DNA of 64,000 nt from VFZN01 sp963709325 (GCA_963709325.1 CAVPVV010000001.1:930001-994000); one strand, 5' to 3'; shown: positions 1-8,791, counted from the stretch's first letter. Translations and numbers: made by a program. Notes: generated by a model not told the origin, from the sequence alone.

Positions 1-2
1 CC

Positions 3-329
3 AGCGACTACCGCTTCACGGCGCGGCTGACGGCGAGCCTCGGATGGACGCGGCAGGACATCAGCCTGCCAGGCGGCGCGTTCGTCGCGCATCTGGTGCC
101 GATCAAGGCCAGCTACTCGTTCACCAACCTGATGAGCCTCTCGGCCCTGGTCCAGTACAACGGCCAGACCGGCGTCTACTCCTCGAACATCCGCTTCGCC
201 GCCCTCAACCGCTCCGGAACCGGCCTCTTCATCGTCTACAACGACCGCCGCGACGTTCTGTCGAGTACGTCCTACGACACGGTGGGCCGCTCCTTCGTCG
301 TCAAATACACCCGCTTGATCGATTTCTGA
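3..329 (+). CDS. C-terminal end of a DUF5916-like outer-membrane protein (partial)
   Basis: The reading frame is open from the left edge and stops at a TGA at 327-329, so only about 108 C-terminal residues are visible. Alternating polar and hydrophobic segments such as YSFTNLMSLSALVQYNG and RSGTGLFIVYNDRRD, and the final SFVVKYTRLIDF, look like transmembrane beta strands with a C-terminal aromatic residue. I recognise the pattern as the end of the large carbohydrate-binding-9/DUF5916 proteins common in Acidobacteriota, in which a periplasmic domain precedes a beta-barrel. The function of that family is not established. The next gene is convergent. The family call is by pattern recognition only; any outer-membrane barrel C-terminus could look similar. 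Confidence 0.6.
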   Translation, partial: SDYRFTARLTASLGWTRQDISLPGGAFVAHLVPIKASYSFTNLMSLSALVQYNGQTGVYSSNIRFAALNRSGTGLFIVYNDRRDVLSSTSYDTVGRSFVVKYTRLIDF

Positions 330-587
330 AGCTGTCGGCGCGCGTGCTGTCGCAGACGGGGAGGGCTTCGCCTGTTCAGCGAGCTCGCCGATCGGGATCG
401 ACCGATCGGGAAAGAACTGCGGGAGAGACTGTCAGGCACCGGACCTGTCCGAACGGTTCGGGCGAACGCCGATTCACTCGGCCGCAGAGAGTCCCGAAGG
501 GTGCCTTCTTCTCTCCCGTACCCTCCCGCGATCTCTTGACACTCCCGGTACAGTACGCGCGGCGCGAGCAGTGAGGCCGGCCCCCCG
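330..587. other. Intergenic region between convergent genes, nothing recognised
   Basis: The stretch lies between the stops of two convergent genes. I see no coding signal. A TTGACA hexamer at 536-541 has no matching -10 box and no downstream gene on that strand. Confidence 0.5.
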
Positions 588-1583
588 TCAAGTCATCTCG
601 TTGAAGTATGGAATCGCATTGAGGGCCAGCGAAACGCCGACGAGCACAACGGCGGCGAGCGCGAACCAGTGGTAGATCGGTTCGTTGGCCTGGTGCGTCT
701 GGCTGATCACCAGCGACTTCTCCAGCGCGTCGAGAGAAGTGTAGGCGCGGCGCAGCTCGACAGCGTTGTCCGCCTCGTAGTAGCGGCCACCGTAGCGACG
801 GACGGCCGTGATGAGACCTTGGACCGCGGGTCGTTCCTTGATCTGTTCGTCGAGATCCACGCCTATCAAGTGAACCCGGATGTGGGCGCGGTCGGCGTCG
901 GCCAGCGACTCCAGCGGATCGCGCCCGTAGTTCCGTTCGCCGTCGGTGAAGACCACGATCACCTTGGTTCGGTGCCGATCCGACTGCTTGCCGAGCACGA
1001 ACGCGGCCATGTCGATGCCGTCGCCAATCGCGGTCATCGCCTCGTTGCGCAGAATCTGGCCATCCACGATATCGAGGTATTGCAGCAGGTACTCGCGATC
1101 GACGGTCAGCGGGCTCACCACGTAGGCGTAGTTCGAGAACACGACCATGCCGAGCCGATCGCCGTGGCGGCTGTTGATGAACGATCGCAGCGCCTGGCGG
1201 GTGACGTCGAGCCGGGTCGGTCCCTTGCGCGCGTCAGGCGAGGTGGAGTTCCCGGCCATTTCCGTGTTCATGCTCGACGAGAGATCGAGCACGAGCATGA
1301 TGTCGATGCCCAACGACTCCAGGTTCTCGGTGGAATGCGGCACCACCGGATCCGCAAGCGCGACCGCCGTCGCAGCGATCGCTAACAGGCCGAACAGGAC
1401 CGGCAGCCGCCGCACGATCGACGGCCTGAACGCGCCCTTCGGGATCAAGTGCGCGGTCGGCAGCACGATATAGCGCCGCCGGCGCCAGACCAGTCGTACG
1501 ACCAGCACCAGAAGGCTCGCTGGAATGAGGGCGAGGGCCCACGGTTGCTGCAGGGTCAGGCCCGAGAGACCGCTGAGGGCCAT
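588..1583 (-). CDS. BatA-like membrane protein with von Willebrand factor A domain
   Basis: A 331-residue membrane-anchored vWA protein, last gene of a minus-strand operon with MoxR and DUF58. Hydrophobic segments lie at about residues 14-32, 60-78 and near the C-terminus (WFALAAVVLVGVSLAL). The vWA fold has a complete metal-ion site: D100-L-S-S-S, a threonine region, and VVFTDGERN as the second Asp motif. Such proteins (BatA/BatB) are thought to act as membrane chaperone-like adaptors together with a MoxR AAA ATPase. I chose the ATG at 1583 because it gives the usual short N-terminal segment before the first membrane helix and lies 4 bp after the upstream stop; a longer reading into the upstream gene lacks protein-like sequence. 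The exact substrate is unknown. Confidence 0.85.
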   Translation of the reverse strand: MALSGLSGLTLQQPWALALIPASLLVLVVRLVWRRRRYIVLPTAHLIPKGAFRPSIVRRLPVLFGLLAIAATAVALADPVVPHSTENLESLGIDIMLVLDLSSSMNTEMAGNSTSPDARKGPTRLDVTRQALRSFINSRHGDRLGMVVFSNYAYVVSPLTVDREYLLQYLDIVDGQILRNEAMTAIGDGIDMAAFVLGKQSDRHRTKVIVVFTDGERNYGRDPLESLADADRAHIRVHLIGVDLDEQIKERPAVQGLITAVRRYGGRYYEADNAVELRRAYTSLDALEKSLVISQTHQANEPIYHWFALAAVVLVGVSLALNAIPYFNEMT

Positions 1584-1587
1584 GCGG

Positions 1588-2622
1588 CTATCGTCCCAAA
1601 GCCTCGCGCAGGTGGCTGATCGTCTCGCCGAGCGCGCTCGCGTCGGGCACCCGGTCGAGGGGCGCGTAGCGCGCGTGTTCGCACGCGGCGAGCACATCGC
1701 AGACCGCGTCGGCGCGTACCCGTCGCGCACCCGACAGCTTGGCGCGCAGTTCGTCTGCGGTCAGGGCCGGGGCCCGCACATTTTCTGCCTGCAAGACGTA
1801 TGCACGCACGCCCTGATCGATTCGATCGTAGGCCCGGCGGCGGCCGTCCGGCGTGCTGGTGTCGATGATCTGCAGCTCGTCAAACAGCGACTTGGCAAGC
1901 GCATGCAGGGATCGGGCGGACGGTCGCGGCTTCGACACCCGTGGCTGTCGCACCCGTCCGAGAATCCAGAGCACCACTGGTGCCGCGCCGAGCGCGATGA
2001 ACCCCCACCCGATCGGCCGCAGCCATGCCGTCCAGCCTGGCGCCGGCAGCGACGCCTGACGATCCCGTGCCCCGCTGGCGCTCCCGTCGTCGGGCAGCGT
2101 GCTGCGCATTGACAGCGTCACGCCGGGCACCTTGAGCTCGAGCGCCGGGGCGCTGCCGTCGGCAGTCGCGGTCGTCACCGGGCGCCGGAACTTCACGACG
2201 AGGTCGCCGATCCGCTTGGGCGGCTGCGTGTCCCAGGGGGTGACGGGATAGACGTAGCGAACACTCCGCCAGCCATCGGCTCTGGTTTCTTCGCTCGAGG
2301 AGCTGGTCCCGAGCTCGAGGCCTTCAATCGTCAGCTTCTCCGGCTTCAGGTCGTCAGCCACGATCTCGACGCCTGGGGCCATGTCGATCACGACGACGAA
2401 CGCTACGGGATCTCCGACCCAGGCTGCCGTCTGGCTCAGGCTCGAGTGGGCGCGAATGTCGGGCGGCGGCGCCGGCCCGGGCGTCGGGGCCGGTTCGGCG
2501 GCGCGCTTTCTCGGCTGCGCCTTTGCCGGCGCTGCGGGCTGGCTCTGGCCGTACGCGCTGGCGTTCGCCAGGAGCGGCAGCAGAAGCGCCGCAATCGTCG
2601 CCAGCCGGGAAACACGAATCAT
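1588..2622 (-). CDS. Signal-peptide membrane protein of the MoxR/vWA operon (BatD-like role)
   Basis: A 344-residue protein with a clear signal peptide (MIRVSRLATIAALLLPLLAN, cleavage probably after SAYG), then a low-complexity Pro/Ala linker, a periplasmic region of beta character (about residues 55-195), one membrane helix (about 205-225, WGFIALGAAPVVLWILG) and a cytoplasmic helical tail of about 110 residues. This layout matches the BatD/oxygen-tolerance type proteins that accompany BatA and BatB, but I see no diagnostic motif, so the name is by context. It overlaps the upstream DUF58 gene by 4 bp, implying translational coupling, and is followed after 4 bp by the vWA gene. The molecular function is unknown. 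Confidence 0.6.
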   Translation of the reverse strand: MIRVSRLATIAALLLPLLANASAYGQSQPAAPAKAQPRKRAAEPAPTPGPAPPPDIRAHSSLSQTAAWVGDPVAFVVVIDMAPGVEIVADDLKPEKLTIEGLELGTSSSSEETRADGWRSVRYVYPVTPWDTQPPKRIGDLVVKFRRPVTTATADGSAPALELKVPGVTLSMRSTLPDDGSASGARDRQASLPAPGWTAWLRPIGWGFIALGAAPVVLWILGRVRQPRVSKPRPSARSLHALAKSLFDELQIIDTSTPDGRRRAYDRIDQGVRAYVLQAENVRAPALTADELRAKLSGARRVRADAVCDVLAACEHARYAPLDRVPDASALGETISHLREALGR

Positions 2623-3545
2623 GATGCGCGCCTCCGGGCGCTGAAGAGCTCCATCAACGGCTCGAGGACGAAGCTCGTTCCCGGCGCGGCCTCGACGTCA
2701 GGATCGCCGCGAGCGGGGCGATCCGACAGGAACGCATGGTCCATTCCCGCATCGTAGAACGCATCGGTGAGCTGCTCGCGCCGGGCGGCCATCGTCGCGG
2801 CAAAGCGTCGGCGGCTGCGGCCGGTGATCGCCAACCTCCGAAGCAGACCCGATTCAGAATCCTTCACCCTGACCTCGCCGCCGCCGGCAAAGAGCGACAG
2901 CTCGGAAGGATCCTGAATCACGACGCCGACCACGTCGTGCGCCGCGGTGAGGAGGCGCAGCTCCCGGATGTCGGGCAAAGACTCGCTGGTGAGGAAGTCG
3001 GAGACGATGAAGATCAGGCTCGCGTGCCGCAGGCGCTTGTGCAGGAACGCGGCGACCGGTGCGATCGCGGTCGGGCCAGGATCTGCGTCGAGGCGCCACA
3101 GTTCGTCGAGCGCGCGCCATGCGCGTCCCTTGGACCGCCGGGGCGGCCAGTACTGGAGGACACGATGCCCAAAAGCGAGCACACCGAGGTTGATCTGATC
3201 GGCAGCGGCGGAGAAGCCGAAGCAGGCGGCGACGTAGAGCATCAGCTCTTTCTTGTCGAGCGCGGCGGTGCCGAACGACATGCTCGCCGACAGGTCCAGC
3301 GCGACGATGACGTTGAGCTCGCGATCGGCGTGCGTCTCGCGCACGAACGGTTGCCGGAGCCTGGCGGTCACGTTCCAGTCAATCCGCCGCACGTCGTCTC
3401 CGGGCCGGTACGGACGATGCTCGTCGAAGTCGAACCCCGGCCCGCGCGAGCGCGACTGGTAGGTTCCGGCTCGCAGGTTCCGCATCTTTCGCGCCGTATA
3501 GATCTCGAGGTAGCGCAGCTCGCGGGTTATGCGTTCAGGCAACAT
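2619..3545 (-). CDS. DUF58 domain protein
   Basis: A 308-residue soluble protein with the DUF58 signature YRPGDDVRRIDWNVTAR (about residues 46-62), followed by a vWA-like fold with VALDLSASMS at 81-90 and a later FIVSDFL strand. DUF58 proteins are encoded next to MoxR ATPases and are probably partners of the ATPase in assembling or activating extracytoplasmic or metal-containing complexes; this follows from family knowledge, not from the sequence. It sits 18 bp after moxR and overlaps the downstream membrane protein gene by 4 bp, so it is clearly within the operon. Length and motif order are normal and the frame is intact. Confidence 0.9.
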   Translation of the reverse strand: MLPERITRELRYLEIYTARKMRNLRAGTYQSRSRGPGFDFDEHRPYRPGDDVRRIDWNVTARLRQPFVRETHADRELNVIVALDLSASMSFGTAALDKKELMLYVAACFGFSAAADQINLGVLAFGHRVLQYWPPRRSKGRAWRALDELWRLDADPGPTAIAPVAAFLHKRLRHASLIFIVSDFLTSESLPDIRELRLLTAAHDVVGVVIQDPSELSLFAGGGEVRVKDSESGLLRRLAITGRSRRRFAATMAARREQLTDAFYDAGMDHAFLSDRPARGDPDVEAAPGTSFVLEPLMELFSARRRAS

Positions 3546-3563
3546 GGCGGCTCGCGCAGGTCG

Positions 3564-4587
3564 TCACGGAAGCGGCGTGGCGTCGAGTAACTCGGCGACC
3601 ACGGCGTCGGTCGACACCTCTTCGACCTCGGCGCGCACCGAGCGCGCAATGCGATGGCGCGCGGCGTCAGGGAAGATGCTCTTCACGTCGGCCGGCAGCA
3701 CGTAATCGCGTCCGGCGAGGAATGCGGTCACCCGGGCCAGCGCGAGAATGTGCTGGAAGGCGCGGGGAGAAACACCTAACGCGACCATCTGCACGAGGTG
3801 AGGGCGGCCGACTTCGTCCGGACGCCGCGACGCGCGGCCGAGCCGGACGATGTAGTCGCGGATCTTGTCGTCGACGGCGACGGACTGGCGAATGAGATCG
3901 CGGATTCGCCCGACATCGCCTGGCGCCAGCCGGGTGCTGCGGTTTCGGGCGCTCTACGCCCTGGCGCAGCATGTTCACTTCGTCGGCATGCCCCGGATAG
4001 CCGACGCGGAGCAGCATGCTGAAGCGATCGAGTTGCGCCTCGGGCAGCGGGTAAACGCCTTCCTGCTCGACGGGGTTCTGCGTGGCGAGCACCCAGAACG
4101 GGTCGGGCAGTGGGTACGAGGTGTCGGCGATAGTCACCTGCCGTTCCTGCATCGCCTCGAGCAGCGCGCTCTGGGTCTTCGGCGTAGCCCGGTTGATTTC
4201 GTCGGCGAGCAGGATGTTGGTGAAGACCGGTCCTTTCTCGGTCCGGAAGTGGCCGGTGTCGGCGTCGTAGATGCGCGTGCCGATGATGTCCGCGGGCAGC
4301 AGGTCGGGCGTGAGCTGGATGCGGTGGAACTCCGCCGAGATGGCACGCGAGATCGTCGTCGCGGTGAGCGTCTTGGCGACACCCGGAACGCCTTCGAGCA
4401 GCACGTGGCCGCAGCCGACCGCGTCGCCGCTCCCGGACGCAGTGAACGGGATGGCCGAGAAGAGCGCCGTGACCAGCCGCCGAATCAGGTGCGGCTGGCC
4501 GACGACGACAGCGGCGATGTCGGCCTCGAGCCGGGCGACCCGGTCGCGTGCCTCGGCGGCGGTGAGGGTGGAGAAGTCGGTGGTCAT
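3564..4587 (-). CDS. MoxR-family AAA+ ATPase, one frameshift near 3945
   Basis: AAA+ ATPase of the MoxR group. The N-terminal frame shows Walker A GVPGVAKT (residues 66-73), Walker B LLADEINRA (about 127-135) and the sensor region TQNPVEQEG. After PKPQH the frame shifts: the C-terminal lid (LAPGDVGRIRDLIRQSV through HILALARVTAFLAGRDYVLPADVK) continues in another frame, which has a TAG just upstream of the junction. The span is 3n+1 bases, so one surplus base (probably a C around 3940-3950) explains it. MoxR proteins act as chaperone-like ATPases with vWA partners, and vWA and DUF58 genes flank it here. It overlaps the preceding vWA gene by 4 bp. I regard the shift as a sequence error more likely than inactivation, because the rest of the operon is intact. 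Confidence 0.85.
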
Positions 4588-5558
4588 ATCGTAACGAGCA
4601 GGGCGCAGGCGGCGAGGGCAGCCACGGCGAGCGCGAAGGGATGCAGATCGCGGTACTCGGTCTGGGTGACGAAACCGATCTGGCGCCGCTCGCGCGATGC
4701 CAGATCGCGCATCGCGTCCAGGAGCTCGTGGCCGGTCTGCGAGCGGTAATAGCGTCCGCCGCCAGCCGAGGCCACGCTGCGGAGCGTTGCCTCATTGAAC
4801 GTCACTCGGAGCGCCCATCCCGCTTCGCCGACCCCATCGTCGGCGGGCACCGCGACGTCCACGGGCCGCGAGCCGCCGACGCCGACGCTGTAAAGCGTGA
4901 CCCCCTTGTTGCGCAGTTCGTTGATCGCCGTTTCGAGCACCTCGCCGTCGTCCTCGCCGTCGGAGATCAGGAGAACGACCTTGGTGCCCGGCTGCGTGTC
5001 TCGGCTAATGACATCCGAGGCGGTGAGCAGCGCCGTACCGATGTCGGTGCCGAAGTTCGGCCGGGTGTCTTCGGCCATCCAGTCGAGATAGAAGTACAGG
5101 CTGTCGACGTTACGCGTGAAGTGCGACACGGCGATCGCGGCATTCGAGAAGCCGACGAGCGCGACGCGATCGATCTCGGCCGGCTTCTCCTCCAGGAACT
5201 GCTTGATCTCGGTCACCGCGCGGGCGAAGCGGGTTGGCGGCACGTCAGCGGCGCGCATCGACACGGAGCGATCGAGCACCAGCACGAGGTCGCGCCGCTC
5301 GAACTCGGGCAGGCGCCACTCGATGAGCAACTGTGGCCGCATGGCCGCAACAACCAGCGCCCCCAGCACCGTTAACGCCGCGACCAGGGCGAGCACATCG
5401 GCGCCGGTCGTGGACAGCCGCGATCCGTCGCGGGCGCGAGCGCCCAGAGCGGCGCTGCGGAGGAAGTCGGCCCGGGCATAGCGCCGGAACGTCCACCAGG
5501 CGACCGCGAGCGGCAGCGCCAGCAGCCACGTCGCCATCTCGGGGTGCACGAAACGCAT
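4584..5558 (-). CDS. BatB-like membrane protein with von Willebrand factor A domain
   Basis: A 324-residue vWA protein with the Bat layout: a short hydrophobic segment near the N-terminus, a second helix at about residues 54-73 (VLALVAALTVLGALVVAAM), the vWA domain with metal-ion site D96-R-S-V-S, the VLLISDGEDDG Asp motif, and a final membrane helix (HPFALAVAALAACALLVTI) at the very end. It is the second vWA gene of the operon and sits directly before moxR with a 4-bp overlap. It differs from the vWA gene at 588-1583 in having almost no cytoplasmic tail. Family knowledge suggests it forms a membrane complex with the other vWA protein and the ATPase. Confidence 0.85.
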   Translation of the reverse strand: MRFVHPEMATWLLALPLAVAWWTFRRYARADFLRSAALGARARDGSRLSTTGADVLALVAALTVLGALVVAAMRPQLLIEWRLPEFERRDLVLVLDRSVSMRAADVPPTRFARAVTEIKQFLEEKPAEIDRVALVGFSNAAIAVSHFTRNVDSLYFYLDWMAEDTRPNFGTDIGTALLTASDVISRDTQPGTKVVLLISDGEDDGEVLETAINELRNKGVTLYSVGVGGSRPVDVAVPADDGVGEAGWALRVTFNEATLRSVASAGGGRYYRSQTGHELLDAMRDLASRERRQIGFVTQTEYRDLHPFALAVAALAACALLVTI

Positions 5559-5581
5559 CGACCCTCAGCGCGACGTCCGCA

Positions 5582-6175
5582 TCAGCCGGTGCGGCGAGCG
5601 GGCGCGGTTCCGCCGGAGCGTGGGGATTGGGGCCGGATCAGCTCGAAGAGCAGGCGGCGAGGCGTGTCCGGCTGTTCCCTCAGCCGGTTGAGCAGCGTTC
5701 GCGTGAGCTCGTAATTGAACTTGGAATCCCAATCGCCGGGGGCGGCGCCAACCGCGGCGCGGAACTCCGCCTCGGCGCGCTCGAACCAGTCAAGACGGCT
5801 CTCGGCGCGTTCTTCCGCGCTGGCGCGCGCAAAGAGCGCGCATCCGGACCAGAAATGAGTGGCTCCCGCGCCGGTCGAATCGCCGGCCTTTTCGACGGCC
5901 TCGTCGTAGCGTTGCATCTGGTAAAGGAGGCGCACCTGATTCGACTGAACGGAGCCGAGCAGGGTCGGGGCGAGCTGCTGGAGTGCGGGAATCCGCGTGA
6001 GCCGGGCCTCCGCTGTCTTGTATGCGTTCAGGCCGTCGCTGAGCCGCCCTTCACGCACCGCGGCGTCCGCCGCCGATAGCGGTGCCAGCCACGAGGCCGC
6101 CCACAGGAGCGCGCCTCCGGCAAGCACCGCGACGAGCGCCAGGGCAAAGGTTCCGCCAGACACGCCTCGCGACAT
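5582..6175 (-). CDS. Membrane-anchored TPR-like protein, first gene of the MoxR/vWA operon
   Basis: About 197 residues. An N-terminal membrane helix (FALALVAVLAGGALLWAASW) is followed by helical repeats rich in Ala, Arg and Glu (AADAAVREGRLSDGLNAYKTA, then RYDEAVEKAGDS and FERAEAEFRAAVGAAP), consistent with two or three degenerate TPR hairpins, and by a Pro/Arg-rich tail. BatC- and BatE-type TPR proteins occur in such operons, so this is probably the scaffold subunit; that is inference. I prefer the ATG at 6175; a TTG at 6196 would add seven residues. It is separated from the vWA gene by 23 bp and is the likely first gene of the operon. Confidence 0.6.
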   Translation of the reverse strand: MSRGVSGGTFALALVAVLAGGALLWAASWLAPLSAADAAVREGRLSDGLNAYKTAEARLTRIPALQQLAPTLLGSVQSNQVRLLYQMQRYDEAVEKAGDSTGAGATHFWSGCALFARASAEERAESRLDWFERAEAEFRAAVGAAPGDWDSKFNYELTRTLLNRLREQPDTPRRLLFELIRPQSPRSGGTAPARRTG

Positions 6176-6350
6176 GGCTGAGGATCGTCGGTGCAAACCG
6201 CGCCGGCGTCAAGGGCCGCCATGAGCCACGGGAGGGCCGCAACAGGCTCTCCCGCGGCAGGGTTCCCGGCCGTATGGTGCCTGCCTCACGCAATTCACGA
6301 GCTCACGGCGGCGGTGCAACACTTCGCGGAGCGATGCCAGTTCTGCCTGA

Positions 6351-6632
6351 GGCCGAACGAGGGGCCAGCACCAGCGCCCGACGAGCGACGAGACAGTCGG
6401 CCGGACGACCGAGGCGCAGGCGCTGAGGGCAGAGTGGGAACGGCTCCGCGAGGAGCACGACGCGCTGCGGCAGGAGACCGACCGCTATCGACTCTGCCCC
6501 GGGAGCGACCGGGCCGCGATTCGCTCCCATCTCCAGCGGATCCGCAACCATCAGGCGCGTCTCAGCGCGTGGTCCGAGTTGCTGGAGGGCTTTCATGCGC
6601 GCTACGGCGCGCTGGGGCTGGAACTCCTGTAG
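6351..6632 (+). CDS. Small helical, coiled-coil-like reading frame (hypothetical)
   Basis: The frame opens after a TGA at 6348-6350 and ends with TAG at 6630-6632. It reads as a charged helix: EAQALRAEWERLREEHDAL, then SHLQRIRNHQARLSAWSELL and a GLELL end. Heptad-like spacing of Leu and strong Glu/Arg content suggest a coiled coil. No good start codon is present in frame, so the 5' end may be frameshifted or lost. It converges on another small helical frame at 6644-6869, and the two stops are 11 bases apart, which is how two real small genes would look. I do not recognise a family. Confidence 0.35.
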   Translation, partial: GRTRGQHQRPTSDETVGRTTEAQALRAEWERLREEHDALRQETDRYRLCPGSDRAAIRSHLQRIRNHQARLSAWSELLEGFHARYGALGLELL

Positions 6633-6643
6633 CGGCCGCCGCG

Positions 6644-6869
6644 TTACCGGCCGGCCTTCACGCGCTGAAGTTTGGAAGACGAGCAGGTTGCGCTGCTCGT
6701 CGAGTATCTCGCGTTGCAGGCGGATGGCTTTGCCGGCTGCGACATGATCGCCGCGCGTCAGGGCTGCGACGCCTGCGGCGTGAGCTGCATCGAATCGTGC
6801 CTTGAGGGCGCCCACCTGTTCGTGCTCAACCTGCGTCAGCCTCTGCTTCGGCGGCTTCGTCGTCGTCAC
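6644..6869 (-). CDS. Small helical protein, probably frameshifted near its end (hypothetical)
   Basis: Starting from a GTG at 6869 the frame reads VTTTKPPKQRLTQVEHEQVG followed by KARFDAAHAAGVAALTRGDH and AAGKAIRLQREILDEQRNLL. This is a regular amphipathic helical protein of a type often annotated as hypothetical. After the last motif the open frame runs antisense through the neighbouring small gene; shifting by one base near 6680 instead gives a short basic end and a TAA at 6644-6646. I take the shifted reading as the real end because it leaves two small genes cleanly convergent. The function is unknown. Confidence 0.35.
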
Positions 6870-6940
6870 CCGATAGTGCCACAACCGCGGCAGCTGCCGT
6901 CTCGACCTTAAACGGCGATGCGAGCGGCGTTTTGCCTGAA

Positions 6941-8053
6941 TCACGCGAAGTCGATGAACAACGCCGCGTGATCGGAGGCGGCTTCGATTGCCTGGGTGAT
7001 CTCGGGGAGGTGCGCGAATAGCGTCCCGTTCTGTCCGCCCCAGACTCCGCGTCGCTCGATGCCGCCCGCAGTCACCCGAGCCGCGAGCGCCGGCGACATC
7101 AGGATGTAGTCGAGCTTGCCAGACTTCGTCCCGTTGCCATGCGTTCCTGGACGTCCGTCTCCGACGAACCTGGAGTGCACCATCACGTCCACGAGATCGG
7201 AGCCGTTGGCGAGCAGGGGCTCGAGAGGATTGCTGTCCGGGGTGTCGTTGAAGTCGCCGAGGACGGCGATCAGGCCGATCCCGTCGGCCTTCCGCTGCTC
7301 GTAGATCGCTCGGGTGCGGACGGCCTGCCTCCGCCGTTTCCGGTTCGACGAGGCCTGCGACCCGAATCCCTTCGACTTGAAGTGATTCACCAGCAGCGCC
7401 AACGGCTCGCCGGTTGGCAGCGCGATCCGATACTCGGCACAGTCGCGGCTGTAGATCACGCCTGCGTCATCGGTGTCGTCGACGTGGCTGGCGATCGACT
7501 GAAGTGGGCACGAGGCGCGGGTGAGCACGCCGATGTCGATGCCGCGATCGTCGTTGCCGTCGATGAGCATCGCGTGGCCGTAGGGCGTTCCGCCGGCCTG
7601 CGGGACGACCGTCTCGTTGAAGCGCTTCAGCGCCGTGCGATCGTCGGCCTCGATCACGCAAAGGACGTCTGCGTTGACGAGCGAGACGATCCGGGCGGTA
7701 TTCATGATCGCCACGGCGTTGACCTGGTTCTTGACCAGTTCGAACCAGCCCACCCACTCGCCGCGCCCGTTGACCGCGACTTCGGGCGGCTGCCCGGCAG
7801 GCAGACGAAGCAGCTTGCCGCGGACCTCGCGCAACCGCATGAACTCGGTGACGCCCTGGGTGATCAGCCCCGGATGACGTCCGAGAATAGCCAGGATGTC
7901 GGCCTTGATTTGCGCGGTGTAGGCGGGCTGCGCGATCAGGGTGTTCAGGTTCGAGAAGTCCTGGAGCACCGCTTCACCCTGCTCCCAGGTGGGGAGGTTC
8001 ATCGCTGCCGGACGTTCGAACATGTTCTCGACGTTGAACGTGGCCAATCGCAT
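6941..8053 (-). CDS. Endonuclease/exonuclease/phosphatase family protein
   Basis: An intact 370-residue protein of the EEP (DNase I/exonuclease III-like) fold. The N-terminal strand carries TFNVENMF (Asn for metal and phosphate contact), then VIEADD (metal-binding Glu), LVNHFKSKGFG, the catalytic GDFNDTPDS, and SDHAALFIDF at the C-terminus (the Asp-His pair). All key catalytic positions are present, so phosphodiesterase or nuclease activity is expected, but the substrate cannot be told from sequence. No signal peptide is seen. It is the last long gene before the tRNA-Phe island boundary and is transcribed away from it. An extended N-terminal insertion (about residues 20-120) before the Glu motif is longer than in the minimal fold. 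Confidence 0.85.
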   Translation of the reverse strand: MRLATFNVENMFERPAAMNLPTWEQGEAVLQDFSNLNTLIAQPAYTAQIKADILAILGRHPGLITQGVTEFMRLREVRGKLLRLPAGQPPEVAVNGRGEWVGWFELVKNQVNAVAIMNTARIVSLVNADVLCVIEADDRTALKRFNETVVPQAGGTPYGHAMLIDGNDDRGIDIGVLTRASCPLQSIASHVDDTDDAGVIYSRDCAEYRIALPTGEPLALLVNHFKSKGFGSQASSNRKRRRQAVRTRAIYEQRKADGIGLIAVLGDFNDTPDSNPLEPLLANGSDLVDVMVHSRFVGDGRPGTHGNGTKSGKLDYILMSPALAARVTAGGIERRGVWGGQNGTLFAHLPEITQAIEAASDHAALFIDFA

Positions 8054-8211
8054 GGCAGTGCTCCTGCGGCCTGGCGGGGCTCGAGCCGACTACTGAGGTC
8101 GACGCGGGAGCGCGCGACACCGAACAACCTGCTCCGGCGAGGCGCAGCCGCGAGCGGAATCAGGCGACGCCGCGATTGGCGGCGCCCCGGCGATCACTGG
8201 AACGACCCAAC

Positions 8212-8487
8212 CTACGACAGTTGCGCGACGCGGAGCAGCGTCTCCATGTCGACGTGCCGCTTGTGCTCGGGCTGTGTGTTCAGATGTTCGCCGATCGCGG
8301 CTCGCCGTTCTGCGCGTCGGGGTTCGAACATCCACTGGCGCAGGGTTTCGAGTGCGGCGGCGTCGATCGTGTAACGACCGCAGCAGGGACACTGGATAAC
8401 GTGCCGAGGGGCGGCTGCGTCGCCGGCTGACGATACGTCTGCCGGGGAAAGGTGGCTATCGCACAGCGGGCACTGCGCCAGAGCCAT
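8212..8487 (-). CDS. Small protein with two CxxC zinc-ribbon knuckles
   Basis: About 91 residues from the ATG at 8487 (an in-frame ATG at 8505 would add six). CPLC near the N-terminus and CPCC about 29 residues later form a classical two-knuckle zinc ribbon. They are followed by RYTIDAAALETLRQWMFEPR and a basic helical region RRAERRAAIGEHL. Such short zinc-ribbon plus helix proteins are common next to mobile elements, but no specific family is recognised. It lies between the EEP gene and the left island boundary, so it is chromosomal rather than part of the island. Confidence 0.5.
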   Translation of the reverse strand: MALAQCPLCDSHLSPADVSSAGDAAAPRHVIQCPCCGRYTIDAAALETLRQWMFEPRRAERRAAIGEHLNTQPEHKRHVDMETLLRVAQLS

Positions 8488-8573
8488 ATAGACGCACCCT
8501 ACCACAAGAGACCGGTTCGCCCTCGGCGGCGCCGGCGGGGCGTTGACGCGAACTACAAGCTGTGAAGCTTATG

Positions 8574-8621
8574 TGGTGGCCAGGGACGGAATTGAACCGC
8601 CGACACCGTGATTTTCAGTCA
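8574..8621 (-). repeat. Left attachment site: displaced 3' fragment of tRNA-Phe (48 bp)
   Basis: These 48 bases are identical to 38548-38595, the CCA end, acceptor 3' strand, T arm, variable loop and anticodon region of the intact tRNA-Phe. Only the 3' portion exists here; the D arm and 5' acceptor strand are absent, so it cannot be a functional tRNA. This is the expected structure of the attachment site left behind when an element integrates into the 3' half of a tRNA gene. The integrase gene begins 170 bp inside. Confidence 0.93.
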
Positions 8622-8741
8622 ACGAACAGGCCACCCTCAGGAACCCTCAGGAACCCACACCTTTCGGCGGAACCCCTTGCACAGTCCCGATTTATGGGCC
8701 TATAGTTACGCTCATGCGCGCGCATGAACCAACAGGCCGCA

Positions 8742-8760
8742 TGGGACCCCAGTGGGACCC
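8742..8760 (+). repeat. Candidate integrase arm-type sites, left end
   Basis: The 19-mer TGGGACCCCAGTGGGACCC is present here and, identically, at 38462-38480 inside the right boundary. It contains two copies of TGGGACCC in an 11-bp register, and a further copy (TGGGACCCC, 8793-8801) overlaps the integrase start codon. Paired short repeats inside both attachment sites are typical arm-binding sites for tyrosine integrases. The copy at the start codon could let integrase bind its own gene. Confidence 0.6.
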
Positions 8761-8791
8761 CAGACAGACACCGTGATTGCAGGAGGCGACA

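Noticed and set aside
536..564. Promoter TTGACA at 536
   Set aside because: No -10 box at 16-18 bp and no plus-strand gene downstream.
6191..6805. Plus-strand frame of 204 codons between the operon and the EEP gene
   Set aside because: It mixes poor composition with an antisense part of the minus-strand small gene; only the segment in another frame (6351-6632) looks like protein.
8574..8621. Second tRNA-Phe gene at the left boundary
   Set aside because: Only 48 bases of the 3' part exist; the D arm and 5' acceptor strand are absent.
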